Assembly: GCF_027942865.1 (NCBI RefSeq)
Contig: NC_134525.1
Span: forward strand, 22,939,657 to 23,003,656
Direction: 5' to 3'
Length of the DNA stretch: 64,000 bases
Origin: Odontesthes bonariensis
Lineage: Eukaryota; Chordata; Actinopteri; Atheriniformes; Atherinopsidae
This document shows positions 41,101-51,800 of this stretch, piece by piece. Every line of letters begins with the position of its first letter. Position 1 is the stretch's first letter. Below the pieces are notes generated by a model, which saw only the letters and a program-made list of their open reading frames with translations, did no database searches and had not been told where the DNA came from. Position numbers and translations under genes: made by a program.

Positions 41101-42765
41101 GAGGTCATGACAGCCTGAATGTCTGAAAGGAAATGACATAAAAGCCAGAGTCTTGGCCAGGTTTGGACGTTTTAAGGTTATTTTCTTAAACTTTAGATCA
41201 GCCTGTTTGAGTTTAAAGCAATACAATGTAACTTCTCAAAAAGCCCACTCTGGAGCTCCCCCTACAGGCTTGGAGGTAATGTACGGTTACACTGTCGTAA
41301 ATACAACACCCTTTCGCTTTCACGTTTCACGTTTGTTGACGAACCGGCGAGGACTCAGAAGGTGCAAGCTATGTCGACCGAGAAGGTTAGAGTAATCAAA
41401 TGTACCTGGGAGCGTGAGAGGGGTCTATTTGTTTTTGCGGTAGGTGTGCCAGAAAGCAAGTCGAAGTACTTCCGCTCAGCTCCCGGGCCGCCACCGGGCC
41501 GCTCCAGCAAAGTTACATAGCGCAGTTTCTCCAACTCAGACCCCCGAAGGGCATAGGAGACAGGCCAATCGTAATATTAAAACTAATTCTAGCCGCACAA
41601 TTTTTTTCAAGCTGTTATTTTAAGGTAGAAATGTTACATAGGATTGCTTTAAATCTATTTTCTTTGTCTCTTGCTCCTACTCTACTTACAACCTGGTTAA
41701 CATCCACAAGCACGAAATACAAATACTTCTAAGTCTTAAGATTTTGTTCAGAAGTGTATCATTTGAACTGAAATTTTGAAAAGTTTCTACCAGCTTAATA
41801 TGATTCTCTGTGATGTATGATATTTAAAGTAAAAATCTGTTAAATCAGTTGAAAGATTAAATCTACTGCTCAAGTCTCAGTCTAATTTTACTCCCGTGTT
41901 CCCTCTCGGTTGGTTCTTTGAATGCTCCGTTGATGTTTTTAACCGGATGATTCACACCCTGCTGCGACTCCAGAGAAGTGTGTGAACCTTAAAACTAAGT
42001 GCCTCTGACTTGTTTTGAAACACACCGGCCTTTGGAACCTGCCCTCTAATGCTGGGGTTTTGTAAAAGCGCTGTTAACAAGTTTAGTTTCCAGCCTGGCA
42101 CATCAACAAAAACCGGTGATGCCTGTGATGTCTGAGGCAGACGCAGCGAAGAGATAAAGCAAAACACTTCTGGAAGAAATTAGGAAAAAGAGATGATGTT
42201 TACGAGCAGGACAAGGGGATAGAAATAAGCCCCAGACTGGCTTTTACTGCCGGAGAGAGCTCAGAGAAGACAGATTGGTTAGTAATAACTGAATCCCCCA
42301 CAAAGTATCAACGGCTTCTCTTTCCGAATGAAAAAAACTCAGTTTATGCAACAGAGATGTTGGATAGACGGTAGCTGCGGTGAGTGCAACCTAACGTTTA
42401 CAAGCAGCAACAAGAAGAAGCAGCTGTGTGGCTCTGATGGAAGTTCAGTCGGTTTCCTCATCAGTAAAGCGAACCTTTATTCAGCTAACACAGCAGAATG
42501 AAGGTGTGGACATGGCTCAGTATGAAAACGGTAATAAACAAAGAAATCCTGGAATAAGGAGGTTTAAAGGTGTCGAATCACAACCACTCAGTTGATTCTA
42601 AAGACTGCTGAGTAGCTTCCCTTTCCCAGCCTCTCGTCTCCTTTCTCTCTGTTCGCACGAATCGGTCTGTTCTGGTCTGATCGTTGTACTCTGACCCGAA
42701 CATCTCTGAGCTCACGTGTCTGTTTCTTCTGCTTTTCTCTACTCTCTGTAGAGCCTAACTGGTGA
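32079..42765 (+). CDS. bclaf3: BCLAF1 and THRAP3 family member 3 (10 coding exons, 719 aa)
   Basis: Whole-gene entry. Joining ten exons gives 2160 nt with every GT-AG intron and phase consistent: 719 residues, near the human length of about 711. The family members are Arg/Ser-rich nuclear proteins tied to transcription and mRNA processing. The start MSRPRSGSPSYRR recalls the family's MARSRSRSP. Exons 3-4 are Arg/Asp/Glu/Gly-rich and disordered. The conserved C-terminal part is recognisable: LTIKVDMSRPVN, CYSTDRQLSFDLVNVGRQ, FAQEIITLVHLVKEQYF, GVTLNQRFSAPQ and GDLRHDLERRRQEKLEG. It ends earlier than the human protein, lacking the KYQRLRF tail. It lies downstream of map7d2 in the same orientation, as in human Xp22, and is convergent with the lipase gene. 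Confidence 0.9.
32276..32935 (+). CDS. bclaf3: bclaf3 coding exon 2
   Basis: TTTTCTCAG acceptor, donor CTTGG|GTAAAT, phase 2 both sides. Opens RFPWEEPDFDPHK and is rich in Arg, Glu, Asp, His and Gln, including RAPPFKRPRREMDD. The open frame starting earlier at 32163 includes intron sequence. Confidence 0.88.
33267..34034 (+). CDS. bclaf3: bclaf3 coding exon 3
   Basis: ATCACAG acceptor and AACAG|GTAGAG donor, phase 2 both sides, 768 nt. Low-complexity Arg/Gly/Asp-rich sequence ends in the conserved SEETLTIKVDMSRPVNRN (human LTVKVDVKK). The next in-frame codon after the donor is a stop, confirming the splice. Confidence 0.9.
34235..36240 (+). pseudogene. Decayed intronless coding sequence in a bclaf3 intron
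   Basis: Across 2 kb of intron, successive plus-strand frames read like protein but are broken by stops and shifts. 34237-34597 is one frame with two internal stops (LPAQAVHGAVELSDRDAEHK, then NFSVRKFSIGCVSFYTNG). Next come 34781-34969 (CQVLDIFRRISEDLVPENLL), 35427-35765 (MSTSYGPDWEESETIQDQDM) and 35701-36240 (LEKACNENKPFNLMCNLQTS). None joins bclaf3 in phase, and no GT-AG boundaries separate the blocks. I do not recognise the protein. Lack of introns and dense lesions suggest a processed pseudogene; an internal exon set of an unknown gene is the alternative. Confidence 0.45.
37532..37701 (+). CDS. bclaf3: bclaf3 coding exon 4
   Basis: CCTCTTCTGCAG acceptor and TCAAAG|GTCAGC donor, phase 2 in and 1 out. 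Encodes SSLCYSTDRQLSFDL, VNVGRQRLDF and GTFAQEIITLVHLVK, clearly homologous to SSYSTERQMSHDL and GEFAQEIITIIHQVK of BCLAF3. Confidence 0.92.
38395..38690 (-). mobile_element. Possible transposon fragment
   Basis: Within the intron, wording such as TTCAGATATTTCTTGGCCC and the minus-strand piece VVIFQRRNLPRVPKKYKV look like Tc1-type transposase debris. Weak evidence; no ends were found. Confidence 0.3.
38821..39182. mobile_element. TTAA-flanked foldback element with 73-bp hairpin
   Basis: Termini AGCTATAATGTGTAATATTTC and its reverse complement, with TTAA at 38817-38820 and 39183-39186. Inside, 38980-39052 and 39084-39156 form a 73-bp stem with one mismatch and a 31-nt loop. It yields almost identical short frames on both strands. 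In bclaf3 intron, non-autonomous. Confidence 0.8.
39630..39750 (+). CDS. bclaf3: bclaf3 coding exon 5
   Basis: GCCTTTACAG acceptor and AAACAG|GTTCGG donor, phase 1 in and 2 out. Joining exon 4 restores VKEQYFRGDGVTLNQRFS, parallel to VKANYFPSPGITLHERFS. A second LTLNQRFSS follows, an internal duplication of the motif. Confidence 0.9.
39857..39926 (+). CDS. bclaf3: bclaf3 coding exon 6
   Basis: CTCCTGCAG acceptor and ATGCAG|GTGGGA donor, phase 2 in and 0 out. Encodes GFSLNLESLLDEEPLF and SRLGPMQ. Short; accepted on splice sites and on phase with both neighbours. Confidence 0.75.
40006..40142 (+). CDS. bclaf3: bclaf3 coding exon 7
   Basis: TTGTGTCAG acceptor and GTCAG|GTATGA donor, phase 0 in and 2 out. 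GPGDLRHDLERRRQEKLEG aligns with DPNDLRHDIERRRKERLQ of BCLAF3, one of the best conserved family blocks. Confidence 0.92.
40239..40323 (+). CDS. bclaf3: bclaf3 coding exon 8
   Basis: TTCACCAG acceptor and GACATT|GTAAGT donor, phase 2 in and 0 out. Encodes ESDRMSPVDHEGFSNWS and NRRQKGDI. Confidence 0.75.
40450..40549 (+). CDS. bclaf3: bclaf3 coding exon 9
   Basis: TCTCCCTAAG acceptor and CCGGAAG|GTAACC donor, phase 0 in and 1 out. Basic, Asn/Arg-rich: NRLNTAPQRRNNRFANRRH. If the donor is not used, the frame runs on to a stop at 40648-40650. Confidence 0.75.
40786..40988 (-). mobile_element. tRNA-derived SINE
   Basis: Read on the minus strand, it starts GTGGCATGGTGGGTTGTGC, has a B-box-like GATTCGAGTCCC, and ends in CATAAAAATCCCTC and a run of about twenty A. 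The order of promoter-like head, body and poly-A fits a tRNA-related SINE. In the last bclaf3 intron. Confidence 0.65.
41217..41648. mobile_element. TTAA-flanked inverted-repeat element (432 bp)
   Basis: Ends AGCAATACAATGTAAC and GTTACATAGGATTGCT are inverted repeats, with TTAA at 41213-41216 and 41649-41652. No transposase. In the last bclaf3 intron. Confidence 0.7.
42752..42765 (+). CDS. bclaf3: bclaf3 coding exon 10 (terminal, four residues)
   Basis: A strong acceptor (TTTTCTCTACTCTCTGTAG) is followed in phase 1 by EPNW and a TGA. Only 14 coding bases, but the phase fits and it brings the total to an exact multiple of three. Termination in the intron after exon 9 is the alternative. Confidence 0.5.
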
Positions 42766-43257
42766 CTAGACCCTGAAGAAGCATTCAGTTTGGACGTGGA
42801 CTGAAGAACACAAATGAAATGAACCCATCTTATGAAGGGAAGTATTTACTCTGAAGTGTGTTCGCTCAGCACAGCGTGGACGTCTCAAACTGTAAAAAAG
42901 AAGTCGGCGCTCCGGTGTCGTTTTCACGAGTGTTGGAGAACAAGTTATGAACTTGACAAATGTGAAAACTTAAGATTCTCATTCTTAAACTTTTCTTTAC
43001 TTTTAAGGCCTCCCGCCTGTGTCTGTTGTGATGTTCTGTTAACCTGTCACTGTTCATATTTTTTACTTCAGTCTCTTTTCACACAGTTTGATTGAACTAA
43101 TTTAGATTTAAACAGATTAAAGATCATCAATCTGTTCAAATTCAAAGTTTGTGTCTACAAATCACGTAGGAAAAAAAAGGTAAATCAGAAAGTTTATTTA
43201 CCGTTTAGGTTTCTAGTTAAAGAATGTATATTTTCCAGCCTCGTGAAAAATGTTTCT

Positions 43258-43263
43258 AATAAA
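43258..43263 (+). terminator. bclaf3: AATAAA polyadenylation signal of bclaf3
   Basis: First AATAAA after the proposed stop, followed by a T-rich stretch (TTTTTCTTCTTGTTTTC). It would give a 3'UTR of about 0.5 kb. Confidence 0.6.
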
Positions 43264-43439
43264 CTTGGATGTTCTGAAACTTTTTCTTCTTGTTTTCTTC
43301 TTTGTTTAATCTCACCGGAGTTCAGTCGTCTGTGAAGACCGCGTCACGTAGCATTAATCCATACATTTGTGTTTCTAAGAGTTTCAGTGATTCCACAGTT
43401 CAACATGAGGTGATGGGCTTCTATTGTCAGTAATTATCT

Positions 43440-44100
43440 GAGTATTTCAACAGTTAAGTTGAGGCTATGCTTTGGTATACAGAGGAGTTCATGTTGGACT
43501 CGATGACTGCAAGGTGCCCAGGTCCTGTGACTGCAGAACAAGCCCAGATCATCAGCCCTCCACCACCGTGCTTGACAGCTGGTATGAGGTGTTTGTGCTG
43601 ATATGCTGTGTTTGGTTTTCTCCAAACGTGCTGCTGTGCATTATGAGCAAACATCTCCACTTTGGTCTGGTCTGTCCAAAGGACATTGTTCCAGAAGTCT
43701 TGTGGTTTGTTCTGATTTAAGTTTACAAACCTAAGCTGTGCTGCCATGTTCTTTTTAGAGAGAAGAGGCTTTCTCCTGCAGCCCTTCCAAACAACCCATA
43801 CTTGTTCAGTCTTTTTCTAATTGTGCTGTCATGACCTGTAACATTTAACATGCTAACTGAGGCCTGCAGAGTCTGAGATGTAGCTCTTGGGTTTTTGACC
43901 TTGGGGTGAACTTGCTGGGACGTCCACTCCTGGGAAGATTGACAGCTGACTTGAATGTTTTCCACTTGTGAATAATCTTTCTCTCTGTAGAATAATGAAC
44001 TCCAAATAGTTTGGAAGTGGCCTTATAACCCTTCCCAGGTTGATGGGCAGCTTCTCTAAGATCATTGCTGATGTCTTTCCTCCTTGACATTGTGTTAACA
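43440..44100 (-). pseudogene. Tc1-like transposase, decayed
   Basis: Minus strand, three frames. N-terminal helix-turn-helix: MSRRKDISNDLREAA and KGYKATSKLFGVHYST. Middle: SGRPSKFTPRS and IRKRLNKYGLFGRAAGE. Catalytic region: NNVLWTDQTKVEMFAHNA, GGGLMIWACSAVTGPGHLA. This is the Tc1/mariner DD34E family. The first Asp (WTDQ) is visible; the copy is frameshifted and lacks a full C-terminus. Confidence 0.8.
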
Positions 44101-44189
44101 CACACCTGAATGCTGCAGAGCAGCAAAGTGACAAAACTTCTGCTTTTATAGACACACTGCATCTGCATTTTGTCTCCGTTTTTGTTCAA

Positions 44190-45763
44190 TGAATAATGAC
44201 AGTGTAACGCATCGTGTTGCTCATCTGAGGTTGTTTTACATTAATATGAAACCTGGTAAGAAGCACAGCTCGCCTGAGTTCCTTTTAATCCTTGTTGCGT
44301 TAAAAATTTACAGAGCATTCACGTTGATTTATATAATCTGAAAACATAGATGCAGTTTTTGTGCAACAGAACCCGATCCTCTCCTTTAGGAGCGAAAATA
44401 TGAAGGTGACACCTCTCGAGCATTTAGTCCTCGAGGCTTTTACCTGAATCCTGCTGAAAATAGTTGAAACTTTTAGTTTAATTCCATCAAACACAAACTT
44501 GACAGTTTTTCAGTTTTGTGATTTTAAAGTATTTATTTCAAACAGAGTGAAAAACAATTAAAAAAGACAGCAGTAGGTTTATAATATTTAATGTTGCACC
44601 CTGGAAGAAGTGGTTGTGGCTGAAGGTATTTACTACCATTTCCTACCCTTAATATATCCTACAAATGCAGGATGTTTGGTTAATCTCACTCTGAAGAGGG
44701 GCTGCAGACCAAAAAGGTTTGGAGCTGCTGGTACAAGGCACAAAGAGAAGAAACTGACCCGAAGTCTTAGGTTTACAAATGTCTCTTTCAAAGGGACAAA
44801 ACATGCAAAGAAATGTAAATAATGATGTTGTATTTTCTGATAATTCTTCATATTGTTTAGCTGTATTTAAGGGTTTAATGGTCAAAACATAAACTCGTTT
44901 AATGCTCATGTTTTCAAATTAAAATGCACGAGCAAGGCTTTTCCTTATGAAATGGAAGAAGAATTGATGTCATTGCATCAAACTCGATGTTGAAAATCAT
45001 AATTTTCTTATTTTTGAATGCAAAAGACATGTATACAGCTGTAAAAACAGCTTAAATGTTTTGTGACCACCGGTCTTATTTTGTTTATATTTTCCTTTCT
45101 CTTTCTTCTGTTCAAGTTGGAGTCCTGACTACTTTTATCATGTTTTAGTGTGTTTTTTAAAAAAAAAAAATATATCTTATTAATATTCGTACAGTGTTGT
45201 GTCAAGTTCTGGTTCTTTTGTAACCGGGAGCCAAACTGAATGTTTTAAACTTCCAAGACAAATGTAGTTATGGGTACATATGAAGCGACCTGACCTGACA
45301 ATAGAAAACACAAAAATGTTCTTGTTTTTCAGTCGTTCCATTGGTTTAACCACCCAAATACACTAAATACCTGTTTTCAGCCATGTTAAACACAACCGTA
45401 GATGTTATGTGTCTTATGGTGGATTCTTGTCTGTTAAATTACGGCTAATTTACATTATATTCTTAAAATTAGGCTCTTAACACTCGTTCTGAACATAATG
45501 TATAAACTCTGAGTTGCATTAGCAGTTACAGATGAGGTGGATCTTTACAAATCTACTCGTTACATCTCCTGTTCTCACAGTTTAACATGAGTTGCTGATC
45601 AGCTTTCCAGCTCTCGGTTCTGAGAACCAGGCGTGCCGCCTCTGTCAGCCTGCACTAAGTGCGGGGCCTCCTTTAAGGCTCCTGGAGCTCAGTGTGGCAC
45701 CCAGAGGATGACTGAGTCAGATGTGTTTCCATAGAAGAAGAAGACGTCTGTTGAGTTGGGGCA
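44190..45763. other. Convergent intergenic DNA between bclaf3 and the lipase gene
   Basis: Contains the presumed lipase 3'UTR on the minus strand just below 45764; otherwise AT-rich sequence in which I see no gene. Confidence 0.45.
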
Positions 45764-45848
45764 TCAGAGACGAGAGTTACAGGGCAGAGGCCGGAATGCC
45801 ACCTCCATGTTTTCCTCCATGATGATGTCAAAGCGGCACATCAAAGGC
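45764..45848 (-). CDS. liph: Lipase terminal exon
   Basis: CTCCATCAG acceptor, phase 2. Reads [20 protein letters not shown], then PLPCNSRL and TGA. Parallel to the end of LIPH (LCRYDLVLMENVETVFQ). Confidence 0.88.
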
Positions 45849-48800
45849 CTGATGGAGAGGAAAACACATCGGTTACCACACCAATGTAAATATGAACTCC
45901 ACCTCCTGCGTAACCACTGTTTGGGACATCTTTACAAACCTATTTTAGCCTTCTTGGACACTTTATTTTACTAACAACAGTAATTTCACATATTAGAAAT
46001 TTAACAATAATTTATACTTGTTCGCATCAGGAACAATTTAGGTTGAAAAAAAAAGTTATATCAGTTGGAAAACTTACTTTACCTGTCAGTAGTCATAGTG
46101 CTATGGCTGATTAGGTGTTATGTGATTTTATTAAAATGAGAAGAACATGAATCTTGGGCATTTCTGTTTACTTTAATGGACCTTAAGGGGATGGAGGTGT
46201 GAAAACATCAAAACTACATAAAAACAGTTTGAAATCTGTTTGGAGAACAAAAACAAATGGGAATTAACTCAGAGACAAGTTATGAGCCAGAAGGTCCACT
46301 CTGGAAGTGACGCGGTTGGTTCAGTTGGTTTAATATCTATTTGCATTCATGTTCTGTGTCTTTTTGGCTGTTTTGGGTTCATTTGTGTCTTTTTATATGT
46401 TTTTACACGGAATACTTTCCATCAGTTTGATTCTCTGTCATCGTTTCTGTCATTCTGGATGCCTTTGTCGTCTCCTTCCTTTACTTTTGTCTCTATTGTT
46501 GCTCACTGTGCCTTTTTTTTGTCACATTGTGTTCATTGAGCCTCTCTTCTCTTTTTTCTTTAATCTCTTGGTAGATGTTCTGTGGCATTTTTAGTCTCTT
46601 TGTTGCTTTTTAATACTCGGTTCGCCCTAATTCAAGCTCTAAGGATTGATTCAATATAAACTAATACTTTTTAGATCATATATAAACCAATTATAAGCAG
46701 GTTTCAGTGGCAGTTCTGTGGAAAATTCTCAAAAATCATGACTGTTGCTGAACTATTGATTCTCTGAAAAAGAACTGACCTCTCGGGGTTTTCTAGCGGC
46801 GTGAAGCGAATTCTCAGCAGCCTGATTTTGTAACGAGGGCCAATGATGTTCCCGGTGCTGATCCGAATGGAGATCTTCTGGACGTGCTGCAGGTCCTCGT
46901 CGAACTGTGCCAGCAGCCGTGTGGAGGTGTACTGCTCCAGCCTTAGGAGCTTACTGCGAAGAGCCAGAGAGGAGAACGTCTTTACAAAAGCAGTGTCAGC
47001 AGGAAGCATCATCATTCTGGTAGCCGAGTGTAAATAAACAAAGATTTAAAGGCAATAGACTTTTCTTCTTATAGTTTCTTGTTGTGTTTTAAACCATAAA
47101 AACACTCACTGGTCTATTCGGGCCTCTGTGTAGTTCTTGGCACTGTGCAGCCGGATGTAGATGACCCCCCAGCGGAGATACTGGTTCCACGTCACCATGT
47201 CCACTCTGTAGACGAGCTCTGCCACGAACAGGACAAAGTCAGCCCAACCAAATTAATCATCTGTATTTTCCTCCTGAAATATTTTCTACAAACAAGCCAA
47301 CCACTTGTCTGTAATGTGGTGGGATTATTCTTCTACAGACTTTAGATCTGAAGGGGAGTCCCACTTTGTGAGGTTTCTGAGTGTGTGACGGACTCACTGT
47401 TATAGGGCGGAGTGCCGGTGGTGCTGAAGAAGACCTTCGTCTGTCCGAGCCGAACAAGAGTATCTCTCCACTGGCTGACGTTATAACCTGCAGGTGAGAG
47501 CGCACACGTGCCACGTTCAGTGTTTAGTTCAAATTACTGACGTCATCATATATATTTAAAAGGAAAAATACAGCCTGATTACAAAGTTTCCTCTTAAAAC
47601 CACAACAGCAAAGCAAGCTGTGGCGATGATTTAGTTTAACAAGAGTACAGGCTCATTTGTCAAATATCGCACTATTTTTTATCACTTCAGCACTTTCAAC
47701 AGCTTTGTTATAATCTGACTGCAGCGCCCACTGGTGTGCAGGCGTCAGCATCGTGCAACAAGTTGCTCATTCACCAAACTGTCTTAAAACAATAATCATT
47801 TTCAAAGCTACAGATTCACAATACCATAAGCTTGTAAGTGGTGTCGTTCAGGTGCAATTCGGCCATTTTTATATGTGTAAATAAAAACCTGAAATACATT
47901 TGAGAACCTTTCTTTTACAACCAGGTACAGTTTTCATCCTAAATGTGAAATATATGGAATTACACAAGCGTTTTTATCCGCAGCCCTGCTGTGTAAATCC
48001 GGTCAGGTTTTAGATGTTTCCCTGCTTCAGCACACCTGATTCAGATCAATGCATCACAAGGAGGCTTGTGCAAAACTTAACAAACTTTTGAAGAACTCCA
48101 TTTCATCTCTTGATTTACATCTCATTGTGACAGAAGGGTTCAAAGTCACAAACAAAAAAAGAAGAGCACGAACTACAACGTGCCAGTGCCCTTTATTATC
48201 TTGTCTAACATGAAGTTTCATGTTGAGTAATTATTTGTATTATGTTTTCGAGTGTTTCGGCACCTACCGAGCACGGGACAGGAAGCGGGTTTAAAGGCCT
48301 CACACTGCAGACATCCGCCTTCCAGGAAGTGTGTGTACGACGAGCAGGGGTAGCCTGTGAGGTGGCAGGTTCGGTTCAGAGAGCACAAGAAGAGGAACAC
48401 CGAGCGCTGGTGGTCGCACACAAAGTAAGATTTACCTGCAGGACAAAGAGACGACGCTGCATTGAGCAAGTGTGTTAATTCGTGCGTTTGTGTCGGCTTG
48501 TGTGTCTGTTTGTTTACCTGCAAAGATGGTTTTGGGACATCCTGGTTGGTCAACTCCACCGTTGGCATAGAAGTCAATATGGCCATGAGCCCCTCTCAGT
48601 CCAAACGCTGCAAACAGAAACAACAGTGGTTGAAAAGTGGTGAAATCATATATTTTTATAATTATGATACCAGAATTTAAGTTTGAATGGACTATATTTG
48701 TGCTTAAGAGGAAAAATAGTCACAAGTAGTCACAAAAGTTTCGCCATAATAAGATTTCTTATTGAAAAGACATATCAAATCAAATCAAATCAAATTTATT

Positions 48801-51800
48801 TGTATAGCACATTTCATGTACAAACAGTTCAAAGTGCTTTACATAAAATAAAAGCATTGCAGCAGGGAGTGCAAGAAGCATTAAAAATACATAAAAGAAT
48901 ATAAAGAGAAACAAGTAAAATCATTTAAATGAATTTAAAATCAGGCAACAGTCTAGATAAGTTAAAAGATATTTCATGCATAGACACATGACAAAAGAAA
49001 TGTTTTTAACCTGGATTTAAAAATGTCTACATTTGGTGAAAGTTTAATCTCCACTGGCAGTTTGTTCCACTTATTTAGAGCATTACAGCTAAATGCTGCT
49101 TCTCCATGTTCAGTCTGGACTCTGGACTGGACCAGCTGGCCTGAGTCCTTGGATCTAAGAGCTCTGCTGGGTTTATATTCTCTGAACATATCACAGATGT
49201 ATTTTGGGCCTAAACCATTCTGGGATTTGTAAACCATCAGCAGGCTTTTAAAATCTATTCTGTGACTGACTGGAAGCCAGAGTAAAGATGTTAAAGCTGC
49301 TGTAATGTGTTTAGATCTCTTAGTCTGGGTTAAAACTCTAGCAGCAGCGTTCTGGATGAGCTGCAGATGTTTAATGCTCTTTTTGGGAAGTCCAGTTAAA
49401 AGAGCGTTACAGTAATCGAGTCTACTGGAGATGAATGCATGGATGAGTTTCTCCTGGTCTTTTTGGGAGAGGAAACCTTTAATTCTGTTGATATTTCTGA
49501 GGTGGTAAAAAGCTGCCTTGGTGACAGCTTTGATGTGGCTGCTGAAAGTCAGATCTGAGTCTATCAACACTCCGAGGTTACCAACTTGGTCAGTGATTGT
49601 AAGGTCCCGAGTCTCAAGATATTTACCAACGCTGACCACCTTCTCTTTGCTACCAAACAGAATGATCTCAGTTTTGTCTTCATTTAATTGTAGAAAATTA
49701 TCTCTCATCCAGGTATTTACTTCCTCCAGACACTGACACAGTACGTCTGCTGGGCTGCAGTCGTCCGGTGACAGAGACACATAAAGTTGTGTATCGTCTG
49801 CATAACTGTGATAATTGATGTTAAAATTCTGCAATATCTGACCCAAAGGGAGCATATACAAGTTAAACAGAAGAGGTCCAAGAATTGACCCCTGGGGGAC
49901 TCCACAAGTCATGGCCACTCGCTCAGATTCATAGCTGTCAATAGTAACAAAATAACTCCGGCCTTCTAAGTAGAACCTGAACCAGTTAAGGACCGCTCCA
50001 GAAAGTCCAACCCAGTTTTCCAGCCTGTGCAACAGGATTCTGTGATCTACAGTATCAAACGCAGCGCTGAGGTCCAACAGAACCAGGACATAAACACGAT
50101 CCTGAGCTCATTAAAGGTGGGTGGAGATGAAGTGGAAATAGAAATATACATTTCTTTTTTATAAAACCACAGATGCCGTGTTCTCCAAGTCAAAGTTTGT
50201 TTTCAGGAGACAGTTCAAAACCCAACATCATGCACATTGGTTTCATGGTATTTTTTCAGACACCTAAAATCTTCTTGTAGTTCCAATCAAATTAATTAAT
50301 TGGATGTCAAATTAGTAGAATTGCACAGATTTAATTTTTTTTTATAGATTTCAATTTTCTGGCTGATTCAGATTCCTAAACTTTTTTAAAGGTCTGACTG
50401 GAATGAACTGATTTTCTGTATCAGAACAATAATCAACTGAACATTCAACTGTAAAAAAAACAAATAACATAAATAAATTATATTTTCACCATAACTGCAC
50501 CAACCATCACATAAATCAAACAATCAACTAACCAACCAACACATAAACCAACCAATCAACCAATATAGCGAGTAACCAACTGACGCATACCAACCAATCA
50601 ACCAACTAACACATTAACCAACATAACAAGTAACCAACTGACAAAGAAACTAACTGACACATAAACCTACCAACAAATCGACCAAGTAGCATATCAACCA
50701 ACATAGCAAGTAACCAACTGACAAATAAACATACCAACCAACCAATTAACACATTAACCAATATAGCAAGTAACCAACTGACATAAACCAACCAACGGAT
50801 AAACATACCAACCAATCAACCAACTAATACATCAACCAACATATCAACTAATCAACCATTGCATTATTTTCTCTTTTGTTTTGCATTTTGTATTTCAAAA
50901 TCAGAAGGAGAAAAGAAAGGCATCACCTTTTAAATAAATTAATGATAACATCAGCAGGTGTTTTCTGTAAGAAGCCACCTTTTAATGAGAGGATGACACT
51001 GACCAACTGGTAATCTATGTGATAAAGAGTTGATATTTTGGCATAACTGAATTCATTTACTTGAGGAAACTGATTGAAATGCTCAGTTTTATTCTTGTTA
51101 CATCAAAAATCCAAACTGCAGGTCACACTTTAAACAGCAAAGTTCCGGTCAGTGCAACAAATATAAAGCGAAAGGAAATTCAGTCCATAAATTTAATATC
51201 AGACTCCCAGTTTTTCTGTATGCTCACTCATCTGACAGCACCCAGACAAACCCCAGATTGGTAAATGAATGTCTAATCTATGTCCATTAGAGTAAGTTTC
51301 TTACAGCCCATGTCCGTGTGAAGTACATCCACAAACATGGCGTCTGAGGGGTCCAGACTCTCCTCCGGTGTGGCGCTGGTGAACATCGGCCCGGCCGGAT
51401 CCAAACCTGAACGAAAGACAGAAGGATGTCTGTCATCTGGATGTTTTCATTGTTTTTGTTTTTAGTAGGAGGTGCTTATTTACACCTCAAACCTGTCTGA
51501 TGAACCGAACTTCAGCTCAGTTAAAGAATCTTAACTCCAATGATTGAACAACAGTACTTTTACACAAGTTCTGTACTTAAAGCACAATTTTAAGTATATT
51601 GCTCAAATATTGTTCAACAACATTTACAGTATTTGACCATTTTTGTTGCTACTGTAGCTGCTTTTCAAAATCAAGACTTGCAAAAGTACAACACATTTGT
51701 CTCATCAGAAATGGTCTCCATGGAAGGCTGGCTGTCAAGAAGCCATTCTTAAAGAAGGGAAATGGGGAGAAAAAGCTGAGCTATGCCAAATGACACAAGA

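Noticed and set aside
50606..50815. Membrane-protein-like minus-strand frame
   Set aside because: A translation of the CCAACCAATCAACC minisatellite.
50508..50865. CRISPR-like array
   Set aside because: Repeats are degenerate and unevenly spaced, without unique spacers, in a vertebrate genome.
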